From: Legionella parisiensis
Lineage (GTDB): Bacteria; Pseudomonadota; Gammaproteobacteria; Legionellales; Legionellaceae
Assembly: GCF_001467945.1 (NCBI RefSeq)
Contig: NZ_LNYQ01000013.1
Coordinates: forward strand, 2,635,871-2,699,870
Length of the DNA: 64,000 nucleotides
Reading direction: 5' to 3'
The position numbers were made by a program, and so were the translations under genes. The notes below the pieces were generated by a model. That model did not search any database, had not been told where the DNA came from, and saw only the letters and a program-made list of their open reading frames with translations. Below, piece by piece: positions 18,736 to 26,537 of the stretch. Every line of letters starts with the position of its first letter. Within the stretch, counting starts at the first letter, position 1.

Positions 18736-18766
18736 TTGATCTTTACGTAACGTCAAGGTTTATCCT
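18736..18766 (+). promoter_or_regulatory. MerR-type promoter with 19-bp spacer
   Basis: -35 TTGATC (18736-18741) and -10 TATCCT (18761-18766) are separated by 19 bp, the long spacer typical of MerR-controlled promoters. The dyad CTTGA (18735) / TCAAG (18753-18757) lies between them, centred on TTACGTAA. It drives the MerR gene at 18799, so autoregulation is likely. Confidence 0.55.
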
Positions 18767-18798
18767 TGATTTGGTGTAGTAAAAAAACGGTATCGACG

Positions 18799-19557
18799 AT
18801 GCAATACACAATTAAGCAGTTAGCTGATTTAACTGGAATTAGTACCAGGGCCTTAAGATATTATGATGAAATTGATTTATTCAAGCCTGCAATTATTGCA
18901 CAAAATCAATATCGTTATTATGAGAAAAGTCAATTAGTTGATTTACAACAGATTTTATTCTTTAAAGCCCTGGGTTTAAGCCTTGATGATATCAAAAAGA
19001 TGCTTATTAGTGATGACTATGCACAAATCGATACACTTATTAGTAATAGAAATAAACTGACAGAAAAAATCAAGCACCTTCAAAATTTGATTGAAAATTG
19101 TCAGGCCACAATTCAACATTGCAGAGGTAAAATAATCATGCGGGATAAAGAGTTATTTTCAGGATTCGATGCTGAAAAGCAACAGGTTTATGAAGACTTT
19201 CTTATTGCCAGAGGAGTAAGCCAGGAGACCATTGATGATTCCTGGAAAAAAGTAACTAATCACACAATACAAGAAAGAGAAGAGCTGCATAAGCAGTGCA
19301 ATGAGATAACCGCTAAATTGGCAGAATGCTTAAAAAAACAAATGCCAGTTCAAGGTGCTGAGGTTCAGCAACTAATCGCACAGCATTATAAATGGGTATG
19401 CGAGTACTGGACCCCTAATAAGGAAACTTACAAAGGTTTAGCTTCAATGTATGGGGAAAATAATGAGTTTTCTACATTTTACCAAGGTTACCACAAAGAC
19501 ATGGTATCGTTTTTACAGCAGGCAATGACATACTACGCTGATACAAAATTGAAGTAG
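18799..19557 (+). CDS. MerR-family regulator with TipAS-like domain
   Basis: 252-aa transcription activator. Residues 1-70 form the MerR winged helix (YTIKQLADLTGISTRALRYYDE...), then a dimerisation helix (about 75-115). The C-terminal half (EDFLIARGVSQETIDDSW... to FLQQAMTYYAD) matches TipAS domains, which bind thiopeptide-like or other drugs. The ATG at 18799 is preferred because the MerR-type promoter places the transcript start near 18773. A TTG start at 18766 would be untranscribed. No drug pump lies beside it, so the regulon is unknown. Confidence 0.85.
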   Translation: MQYTIKQLADLTGISTRALRYYDEIDLFKPAIIAQNQYRYYEKSQLVDLQQILFFKALGLSLDDIKKMLISDDYAQIDTLISNRNKLTEKIKHLQNLIENCQATIQHCRGKIIMRDKELFSGFDAEKQQVYEDFLIARGVSQETIDDSWKKVTNHTIQEREELHKQCNEITAKLAECLKKQMPVQGAEVQQLIAQHYKWVCEYWTPNKETYKGLASMYGENNEFSTFYQGYHKDMVSFLQQAMTYYADTKLK

Positions 19558-19789
19558 CTCTAATAATATTGACTGCTGGGCATGGTTGGTGCTTAGCAGT
19601 TTTAATAGAGATTTTGCTCCCGAAACCCAGATGGGATAGCCGGTTTTTCTATGCTCCTGATGTTTATGTAAGTCGCTAAAATTATCTTATACAACTATTC
19701 TGAAAATGCTGCTTTATCTCCTTCAATATTAATTTTTTCGAGGCCGGGAGAAGTTTAAAACAACTTTGTTCACTGATTTGGTAATCTGT

Positions 19790-19812
19790 AAAAAAAGGGG
19801 GGTGTTTCCCCT
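19790..19812 (-). terminator. Rho-independent terminator, minus strand
   Basis: Read on the minus strand: AGGGG, loop AAACACC, CCCCT, then a run of seven T. It lies about 265 bp past the IcmD-like gene, within a 520-bp gap that otherwise holds only repeat A. Confidence 0.55.
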
Positions 19813-19892
19813 AAAGATAGAAACAAGGAGATACTTTCTATCAACAAGAATTGGCAGAAAAATGCCTTGAATAGCATTCAGTAGGCTTAGGA

Positions 19893-19979
19893 ATGTTCCA
19901 TTGGGAAATAAAGAGAACGCGTTTGGAGTTGGAGAAAATTTTAATTTGTTTTGCAGTTGTTGGGTCAAAATGACCCAAC
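19893..19979. repeat. Intergenic repeat A, second copy
   Basis: Second copy of the repeat at 17341-17425, in the same orientation, again ending in GTTGGGTCA/TGACCCAAC (19959-19979). A degenerate middle portion (GAACGCGTTTGAGTTGGGG) recurs at 27907. The two copies flank the C1 peptidase and MerR genes as direct repeats. Confidence 0.6.
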
Positions 19980-20077
19980 ATACCTTCTTTTTCACATGTT
20001 GTATTTGTAATGTACCGCAACACCAAACCTTCTGAAACTTACTCGACAAATACTCGCAAAAGGCAGAACCAGCAATC

Positions 20078-20488
20078 CTAGTTTTGGGCTGTTGTAAAAA
20101 CAATACCATTTGGTCCTGCAGTTTGACCGCCAGAAGGGCCAAACATTGTTGCTTCTGTTACACCTAAAATTGAAGGTAGAAACAATAAAGCGGCAGAAAT
20201 AAAGACCAGAGCAATTGGCGTTCCAATCGGAATTTGAGTCGGGTTATCTTTGTGCTGTTTAAACTTCATAATAGCCCCTATAGAAAATCCCAAACCAGCT
20301 AAATAAGCGCCAGCAGTAATCAATTTAGCAAGATTCGTAAAGGATGTAGTAATTGTTGATGCCATTGCACCTAAAGAACCTACAGGACTTGCTGCTGCAC
20401 CATGGCTTACTAACATCAGAAATGCAAGACAAGCAATACTGCTTAACCAAGAACTAAAACCAGTTTTATTTATAATGTTACTTCTCAC
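20078..20488 (-). CDS. IcmD/DotP-like protein (orphan)
   Basis: 136-aa membrane protein resembling IcmD/DotP of the Dot/Icm type IVB secretion apparatus. It has an N-terminal signal or membrane segment, a second hydrophobic segment (LITAGAYLAGLGFSIGAI), then KFKQHKDNPTQIPIGTPIAL, which I recognise as the conserved IcmD stretch, and a last membrane segment. The start is set at GTG 20488, which has GGAGAAGAA just upstream. A TTG 51 bases further up would add an unlikely leader. No icmC, icmJ or other dot/icm gene is beside it, so this is probably a paralog rather than the core gene. The tail (GPSGGQTAGPNG...) is Gly-rich. Confidence 0.8.
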   Translation of the reverse strand: MRSNIINKTGFSSWLSSIACLAFLMLVSHGAAASPVGSLGAMASTITTSFTNLAKLITAGAYLAGLGFSIGAIMKFKQHKDNPTQIPIGTPIALVFISAALLFLPSILGVTEATMFGPSGGQTAGPNGIVFTTAQN

Positions 20489-20639
20489 AACTTCTTCTCC
20501 AAAATTAACAAAAAATCTGGGTAGGATATTATTTAACAAATATTATTATTTTACAAAATTATTAGATTTTCAATTTACATACTTATATTGAACTAGTAAA
20601 CCCTGTTTTATCGCCTATATCAAATAAACACATTAATTG

Positions 20640-20693
20640 TGTCTGCATGCAGACATTATTCTGTGATGCTATATAATTGTATCTGCACGCAGA
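20640..20693 (+). promoter_or_regulatory. Twin palindromic operator around a -10 box
   Basis: A perfect 16-bp palindrome TGTCTGCATGCAGACA (20640-20655) and a second site TCTGCACGCAGA (20682-20693, with outer arms AATTG/CAATT) lie 40 bp apart centre to centre. A TATAAT -10 box (20672-20677) lies between them, so a bound dimer pair would repress transcription of the permease at 20785. The regulator is not identified in this window. Confidence 0.6.
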
Positions 20694-20784
20694 CGCAATT
20701 ACATCATGGTTTTGCTTCACTCAAACAAATAAGTGAGGCTAATGATAAACCATATGTCTTCTTTTTTTACTAAAAGGACTTAAA

Positions 20785-22092
20785 ATGAATAAAAACTCTT
20801 CATCCGGATTAATTAGAGCTCTTGGTCTAGGTGCTTTAATTATATATGGTGTGGGTGATATTCTGGGTGCTGGAATTTATGCTCTGGTAGGGAAAATTGC
20901 GGGTCATGCGGGTTCATTAACTTGGCTTTCATTTGCTATTGCAATGGGGATTATTTCACTCACAGCGTTATCTTATAGTGAATTAGGGAGTAGATTTCCT
21001 AAAAGTGGTGGAGTATCTATTTATATTCATGAGGCTTTTGGAACTCAGTGGTTTTCGATATTAACAGGGTTGTTACTTTTTTGCGCTACTGTTCTCTCTA
21101 TGTCAACTTTATCCCATGCATTTGCTGGATACCTGAGAGCTTTAGGATTTAATATCCCCAGAAGCCTTGATGTTTTCGGGTTTTTGCTTATTTTACTCTT
21201 AATTAATCTACGCGGTATCAAACAATCATCAACGGCTAATATTATTAGTACTTCAGTTGAGGTAAGTGGTTTAGTTCTAGTGCTTGGTTGTGGATTTTGG
21301 TATCTGACAACGCATCATAGTAACTTTATTACTACTCCTGCAGAAACACCTGAAATAGGCGATGTGCTTCAAGGAACAGCTTTAGCTTTTTTTGCATTCA
21401 CAGGATTTGAAGATATGGCTAATATTGCAGAAGAAGTTAAGGAACCCCAAAAAAATCTACCTCGTGCCATATTATCCTCTCTTGGAATTGCCGGGATTTT
21501 GTATTTAGGAGTAAGTTGGATAGCGACAACGATTATTCCAGGGAGTGAACTTAGTTCCTCTGAAGCTCCTTTATTAGACGTGGTGAGCAAATCAGCACCT
21601 GCTCTCCCCAAATCGTTGTTTTCAATTATTGCTATTTTCGCAGTTTCCAATTCAGCATTATTAAATTACATTACAGCATCTCGCCTGCTCTATGGGATGT
21701 CAAAGGAAAATCTTTTACCGAAATCGTTACAGAGAGTCCACGCCAAATTTCATACCCCTTATAGTGCTATTTTTCTGATCTTTCCAATAGTACTTTGCCT
21801 GGTATTAATGAGTAATTTAGGCGATCTGGCAAGTTCTACAAGCGCAATAGTTTTGATAGTATTTTCATTAAGTAACCTCGCACTAATAAAAATTAAACTT
21901 AATACCAAAAAAGAGAAAATTAGTACTAAAATATTTAGAATTCCCTTATTGGTACCTTGTTTGGCAATCGGTTTAAATCTGGCTGCCATCTCATTTTTGC
22001 CTCTGCACAATATTATCCCTGCTGCAGTATTGATTGTCATATGCGGTTTTATTACATGGGGTATCATGAAGAGTTTGTTATCTAAAAATTGA
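20785..22092 (+). CDS. APC-family amino-acid permease
   Basis: 435-aa inner-membrane transporter of the APC superfamily with about 12 hydrophobic helices. The first helix carries the substrate-loop signature GVGDILGAGIYALVGK, and helix 6 has ALAFFAFTGFEDMANIAEEVKEPQKNLPRAI, the classic APC consensus. The substrate is probably a neutral or cationic amino acid and cannot be fixed by sequence reading. AAAAGGAC precedes the ATG. Expression is probably controlled by the twin palindromes upstream. Confidence 0.9.
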   Translation: MNKNSSSGLIRALGLGALIIYGVGDILGAGIYALVGKIAGHAGSLTWLSFAIAMGIISLTALSYSELGSRFPKSGGVSIYIHEAFGTQWFSILTGLLLFCATVLSMSTLSHAFAGYLRALGFNIPRSLDVFGFLLILLLINLRGIKQSSTANIISTSVEVSGLVLVLGCGFWYLTTHHSNFITTPAETPEIGDVLQGTALAFFAFTGFEDMANIAEEVKEPQKNLPRAILSSLGIAGILYLGVSWIATTIIPGSELSSSEAPLLDVVSKSAPALPKSLFSIIAIFAVSNSALLNYITASRLLYGMSKENLLPKSLQRVHAKFHTPYSAIFLIFPIVLCLVLMSNLGDLASSTSAIVLIVFSLSNLALIKIKLNTKKEKISTKIFRIPLLVPCLAIGLNLAAISFLPLHNIIPAAVLIVICGFITWGIMKSLLSKN

Positions 22093-22281
22093 TTAATTTT
22101 ACCCCACTCTTTTTTTGAGATTCAATACTGCCCGGTGTAATTTTGATGCCATGGTGGTGTTATATGAAATAAGAGCCTTGGATCGTATTAATCTCAAATC
22201 ACTACTTGAAGAACAAGCGAACTTGGATGAAGTGCAAAAATCAGGATATTTCAATGGTTCTCCATATAAGAGCACTGATAT

Positions 22282-22485
22282 CTACCGCTCGAAACAATAT
22301 TGAGAGCGTATGAATGAAGAAAACTTAATTGGTATGGCAGAATGTTGCGTAACGTACTCTTCATTTTCATCATCTAGTCTTTTTAAATAATTTTTGATTT
22401 TGCTGATTGCCACATGATCAGCAGTTGATATCAACGTATCATTATCTAACAGATTTAGTAATTTTTTTAATGATAAAATGTTCAT
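22282..22485 (-). CDS. Hypothetical protein, 67 aa
   Basis: ATG at 22485 with GAAGGAAG nine bases upstream. The in-frame upstream extension to 22560 lacks a ribosome binding site. The protein (MNILSLKKLLNLLDNDTLIS...) is short, helical and soluble. It is divergent from the PRT-HAD gene. No family recognised. Confidence 0.5.
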   Translation of the reverse strand: MNILSLKKLLNLLDNDTLISTADHVAISKIKNYLKRLDDENEEYVTQHSAIPIKFSSFIRSQYCFER

Positions 22486-22656
22486 GATCGACTTCCTTCT
22501 ATGCATGTAAGGCGATTCGCTCAAGTATTTATCTAATTGATTTTTAAAAACTTTTACCATAAAATTCTGTCAATTTTTCAGCCATTTTGGGATATCACTT
22601 ACTTTAATGGTCACATGCCTCTTATTAAAGAAATAACAAATATCAGGAAAATAAAA

Positions 22657-24717
22657 ATGCCTAAAGAAAATGGATTCCATCAAAGACAGCAAATTTTATT
22701 TGCTAAGTTAAATGATTTAGGTGCCAAAATACCTATTATCATTGCTGCTACTTCGGAAGAGCTTTCTCAGCCGGAAAATCATTTCAATATGACTGAAGAA
22801 GAAAAAGAATTCTCCAGACTTCAATTATTTATAAAAAAAGGAAAACTGTTTGGCTTCAATGGCAAACAACCCACCACAAAAATCACCGGATTTGCTAGTA
22901 ATAGCATTACCCTTTTCGGAAAACCACGACAATTGTCACCTGTATCCATTATGCAAAATGAAACGTTTTTTTCTCTTCTCAAAGAAAAAACAAATACATA
23001 TTTGGAAAAAGTATTAAAAGCTCCAACTAAAGAGAATAAAGAGAATAACTATTTAAATATAATGGTAAATCGATTATACGAGATAATAAAAAATGCTTGT
23101 CCGAGTAATGACGAAGTGATTCATTTAGCCACAATGGAAAGGGATCTATCTGAGCCGGAGTCTGGTAAAAATCGATTAACAGCAGAATTTAGCATGTTGT
23201 TGCTTACAGAATTAAGAAAAAAAATTGCCCAGAATAATAATCCTTGGAAAGTGGAATTAGATAGGGTGCTTGCTTTAAAACAGCGAACATCACGTGCAGA
23301 ATCTTATGGGATCCACCGAATTGCACAACAGGCATTAATTCTATACCAAGCGAGAACTATGGAAGAGAAAATAATTCCACAAGAAAAAGTGATTATGATA
23401 GATGATCACCTCCAAGCTGGTTCTGCTATATCTTGTGCAGCTGACGAAATTATTGATAATGGGGCTAATTTGCTTGGCATAGTCTGTCTGACAGCACATA
23501 AAAATAATAAGTTTTTTAATATACAGCCGGATGTTAAAGAATTCATCATCAGGTTGTTACCTAAAACTTTAAAAGATATTCCTAGGCTTAACGAAATACT
23601 AGGACTTGTCGGGTTGAGCATTGATACTTTGACGAATATTGAAGGGATGATACTCATCTCAATTCTATGTGACTCAAACAATCCAGAGCATCGATCCGCT
23701 TTTGAAAGTTTACTTAAAAAATATGATGCATCAGATGACATTAATTATTATCTTTTTGAACATCAAAAAAATAGCTTAATGGAAGAATTTGAAAAACCAA
23801 AAGTAGAATTCGCACATTTGGAAAGTGAGTTATTGGTAGCAATTAAAAAAGGCAGATATACCGTCTCATATGAAAAACAAGTTGTGTTATCAGATGAAGA
23901 GGGAAGAAATATTAGGAGGGAATTTGACAAAAGGGCTAATCTCCCTTGGTTATTATTTGATTTTGACGATACCTTGCATAACTTGAATAATAGTACTTTT
24001 ATCATTTTTCAAGATATTATAAAAAAATATTCTGGTGTTGAAGTACCGATTGAAACAATTAAAAAAACACGTCAATCTTTGAAAGAGACTGGAGAATATC
24101 AATACGAACAGATGCTATTAGATATCATAAAACAACATAATCCGAACACTCAAATTTCTTGCGAAGAAATCACTAAGGCATATCAAGAGCATAAAAATGC
24201 AGAACCATTTTCACCCAAAATGAGTAAAGAAGATTTTTTAGCGCTAAGAAATAAATATAGAATTGGCATCATCACCGATGGTTCAGCTTTCGAGAGTAAA
24301 ATTCCAAAAATTAAAGAAGTTTATGGAGTTGATATTGATGGATATATTAATCACGATAAAAATTTACCGAAAAAACCAAATCCGGCAATGTTTCATGAGT
24401 TTCGCAAAATTTACAATGTAAAAACTAAACCCATCGCTTATGTTGGCGATAGAGATGATTTAGATGGGGAAATGGCAAGAAATGTCAATCTTGATTTTAT
24501 AAGAGTTGATCCAATGCAATCAACTATTGATATGGAAAAATTTACAAAGGAATTAAATATGATTGAAGAACAACGAAATGCTGCAATAAAGAGATGGAAG
24601 GAGTTAAGGAGAAATGCTTTTCTAACAAAAACAACAGAAAAAAATTCCAGAGAAAATTTGCCGCGCCCAGCAAACGGTGAGATTCTCTCTGATCCTCAAA
24701 CTTATGTGTTAAATTAG
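22657..24717 (+). CDS. Phosphoribosyltransferase-HAD fusion, candidate effector
   Basis: 686-aa protein starting at the ATG at 22657 behind AGGAAA. The N-terminal half has a phosphoribosyltransferase-like core: KVIMIDDHLQAGSAISCA (about residues 245-262), the acidic PRPP loop with two Asp, then NGANLLGIVCLTAHK. The C-terminal part is a HAD hydrolase with all four motifs: DFDDTLHN (about residue 434, nucleophile Asp), IITDGS (motif II Thr), KKPNPAMF (motif III Lys) and YVGDRDDLDGE (motif IV Asp pair). It has no signal peptide or membrane segment. The fusion could make or break a phosphorylated ribose compound. The pairing recalls PRTase/HAD genes near tellurite (ter) operons, but the substrate is unknown. 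Effector status is inference. Confidence 0.75.
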   Translation: MPKENGFHQRQQILFAKLNDLGAKIPIIIAATSEELSQPENHFNMTEEEKEFSRLQLFIKKGKLFGFNGKQPTTKITGFASNSITLFGKPRQLSPVSIMQNETFFSLLKEKTNTYLEKVLKAPTKENKENNYLNIMVNRLYEIIKNACPSNDEVIHLATMERDLSEPESGKNRLTAEFSMLLLTELRKKIAQNNNPWKVELDRVLALKQRTSRAESYGIHRIAQQALILYQARTMEEKIIPQEKVIMIDDHLQAGSAISCAADEIIDNGANLLGIVCLTAHKNNKFFNIQPDVKEFIIRLLPKTLKDIPRLNEILGLVGLSIDTLTNIEGMILISILCDSNNPEHRSAFESLLKKYDASDDINYYLFEHQKNSLMEEFEKPKVEFAHLESELLVAIKKGRYTVSYEKQVVLSDEEGRNIRREFDKRANLPWLLFDFDDTLHNLNNSTFIIFQDIIKKYSGVEVPIETIKKTRQSLKETGEYQYEQMLLDIIKQHNPNTQISCEEITKAYQEHKNAEPFSPKMSKEDFLALRNKYRIGIITDGSAFESKIPKIKEVYGVDIDGYINHDKNLPKKPNPAMFHEFRKIYNVKTKPIAYVGDRDDLDGEMARNVNLDFIRVDPMQSTIDMEKFTKELNMIEEQRNAAIKRWKELRRNAFLTKTTEKNSRENLPRPANGEILSDPQTYVLN

Positions 24718-24805
24718 TTGTCAGAGGGTATTCGAAAGCAAGCGTAGCCTCGATTACGTATCAAGTCTGCACTTGCTAAATTTTTAATATTGCTTAAGCG
24801 TCAAA

Positions 24806-26155
24806 TTATACTTTAGGCATAATGTCTTTGTAGATGACTCCATCCTTCATGATAATGAGAAACTTGTTTACAGGGTCTGCGACAAGGTTTACATCTTGTA
24901 ACGGATTGCCGTCGACGAGGAGAAGGTCTGCCAATGCCCCTTCCTCGATAACTCCCAATTTTCCTGGATAGGGATTCCGTGCTCCGGAAAGCGCCAGCAA
25001 TTCTCCATTGGCAGAAGTCGCCATGATAAGTGCTTCTGCGGGCGTAAACCAGCGCGTCAGATCTACAATAGCCTGACCCTGGCGCTTTGCCAGTACCTTT
25101 GAGAAGAGAATATCTGTCCCAAAACCAGTCTTGATCTTGAACCTTTTCACGAACCCGTACATGGAATTAGTTCCCTGGATGATTTGATGCTTCTGTGCCT
25201 GTTGAGTGGGTGAAAGCATCGCTGCACCGCCAAGGTCTACAAATGGCTGGGTACTCAACCAGATGTTTTTTTGGGCCATAAGGTTGGCTGTTGCTTCATC
25301 GATAAGGTGACCATGCTCGATCACTTTGACGCCTGCCCTTATAGAACGTTGAATGGCATTCGATGTATATGCATGCGTAGTTACATAGGTTCCCCAGCCT
25401 GCAGCTGCGTCGACAGCAGCTCGCAATTCAGCATCGGTGAAGGTGGTGATATCAAGGGGAGTAAGAGGCGAGGCCACCCCTCCACCCGCAGTCAGTTTGA
25501 TCTGGGACGCACCTTGCATGAGTTGTTCGCGCGTGCGTTTTCGAACTTCGTCCGGGCTGTCCGCAATGACGCTACCACCAAGCTGCTCCATACGACTCAT
25601 TGCCTCTGGGGTTCGAGGCAATTCCCAGAGCTCACGGAAATCTCCGTGGCCGCCCGTGACGGTGATAATCGCGCCCGAGGGATAAATGCGCGGGCCGGGG
25701 ATAATATTTTCGTCAATGGCTCGCTTGAGTGCGAAGACAGGACCGCCCATATCCCTGACTGTTGTAAATCCACGCATCAGCGTGGCGGTGGCTTCAGCAC
25801 CTGCTAAAAGCGTTGTGTACCCGATGTCACCCGATATCATCTGATTGGGAGTGGGGCGCACAAGCATCGCATGCCAATGCATGTCACTGAGGCCGGGCAT
25901 CAGCACTCTTCCGCCCCCGGTTATAATACGGGTATTGGCTTGGTCGCTTACTGGAATGGGAGTGCTCGTGATCCTCTGAATGATGTTACCACGAACCAGA
26001 ACATTCGATGGTCCGGAGAGTTTTGGGGTTTTTCCATCAAAGATACGCACATTTTCAAAAATGGTCACAGCAGGGCGCTCTTGTGCTCTCGCCCCAGTAA
26101 AAAAGACAGTGCAAATGGCGAAAAGAATCGCCACGGACTTCACTTTTTTAATCAC
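24806..26155 (-). CDS. Exported metal-dependent amidohydrolase, GC-rich
   Basis: 449-aa amidohydrolase-superfamily enzyme (imidazolonepropionase/Xaa-Pro dipeptidase-like subgroup). A signal peptide (VAILFAICTVFFTGARAQ) is followed by the metal-site motifs DMHWHAM, IKLTAGGG (bridging Lys), THAYT, IEHGHLI and FGTDIL (catalytic Asp). It probably hydrolyses a cyclic amide or dipeptide in the periplasm. The base composition is strikingly GC-rich compared with both neighbours, and codons such as CGC, GCC and CTG dominate, pointing to recent transfer from a high-GC bacterium. It stands alone with 90-380 bp of spacer on each side. Confidence 0.9.
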   Translation of the reverse strand: MIKKVKSVAILFAICTVFFTGARAQERPAVTIFENVRIFDGKTPKLSGPSNVLVRGNIIQRITSTPIPVSDQANTRIITGGGRVLMPGLSDMHWHAMLVRPTPNQMISGDIGYTTLLAGAEATATLMRGFTTVRDMGGPVFALKRAIDENIIPGPRIYPSGAIITVTGGHGDFRELWELPRTPEAMSRMEQLGGSVIADSPDEVRKRTREQLMQGASQIKLTAGGGVASPLTPLDITTFTDAELRAAVDAAAGWGTYVTTHAYTSNAIQRSIRAGVKVIEHGHLIDEATANLMAQKNIWLSTQPFVDLGGAAMLSPTQQAQKHQIIQGTNSMYGFVKRFKIKTGFGTDILFSKVLAKRQGQAIVDLTRWFTPAEALIMATSANGELLALSGARNPYPGKLGVIEEGALADLLLVDGNPLQDVNLVADPVNKFLIIMKDGVIYKDIMPKV

Positions 26156-26537
26156 TAAAAACCTCCTGTCAAAATTGTCCCTACGTAATAAAAACTCTCA
26201 GCAGCGGCAGAGTCGAATCTGTTTTCAAGTCTACAAACAGTACAAATAAAGCTGGCTCACTCGCATATTCTGAGTCAGAAAATTTATAGAGGCAACCAAA
26301 GCAAAGCAAATTTAAATGATATTGGTAACTAAGATACTTTCGATTTGTTTAGCGAGATTACCGAATTCAACGCCCATAAACTATGTGAGGACAGGTGTAT
26401 GGTGAGGCTATATAATAGAGAGAAGCTTCATCAAGAACTTGACTCAAGGCATTATGTTTTTATGAGCACCATTATCAGCCGCAAATACTCCTATGGTTAC
26501 CATTTGAGAGGCCTAATCATTCAAAAAAGGAAGTGCT
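26156..26537. other. 382-bp divergent gap
   Basis: No supported gene. An 18-bp word CTAATCATTCAAAAAAGG (26513-26530) forms the ribosome binding region of the next gene and recurs at 32701-32718. Frames reading across the gap lack ribosome binding sites. Confidence 0.35.

Noticed and set aside
19729-20142. 137-codon frame antisense across repeat A
   Set aside because: Crosses a terminator, an intergenic repeat and the end of the IcmD-like gene; no start signal.
22115-22303. 62-codon plus-strand frame after the permease
   Set aside because: Starts with TTG, no ribosome binding site, no recognisable protein, overlaps the end of a better-supported minus-strand gene.
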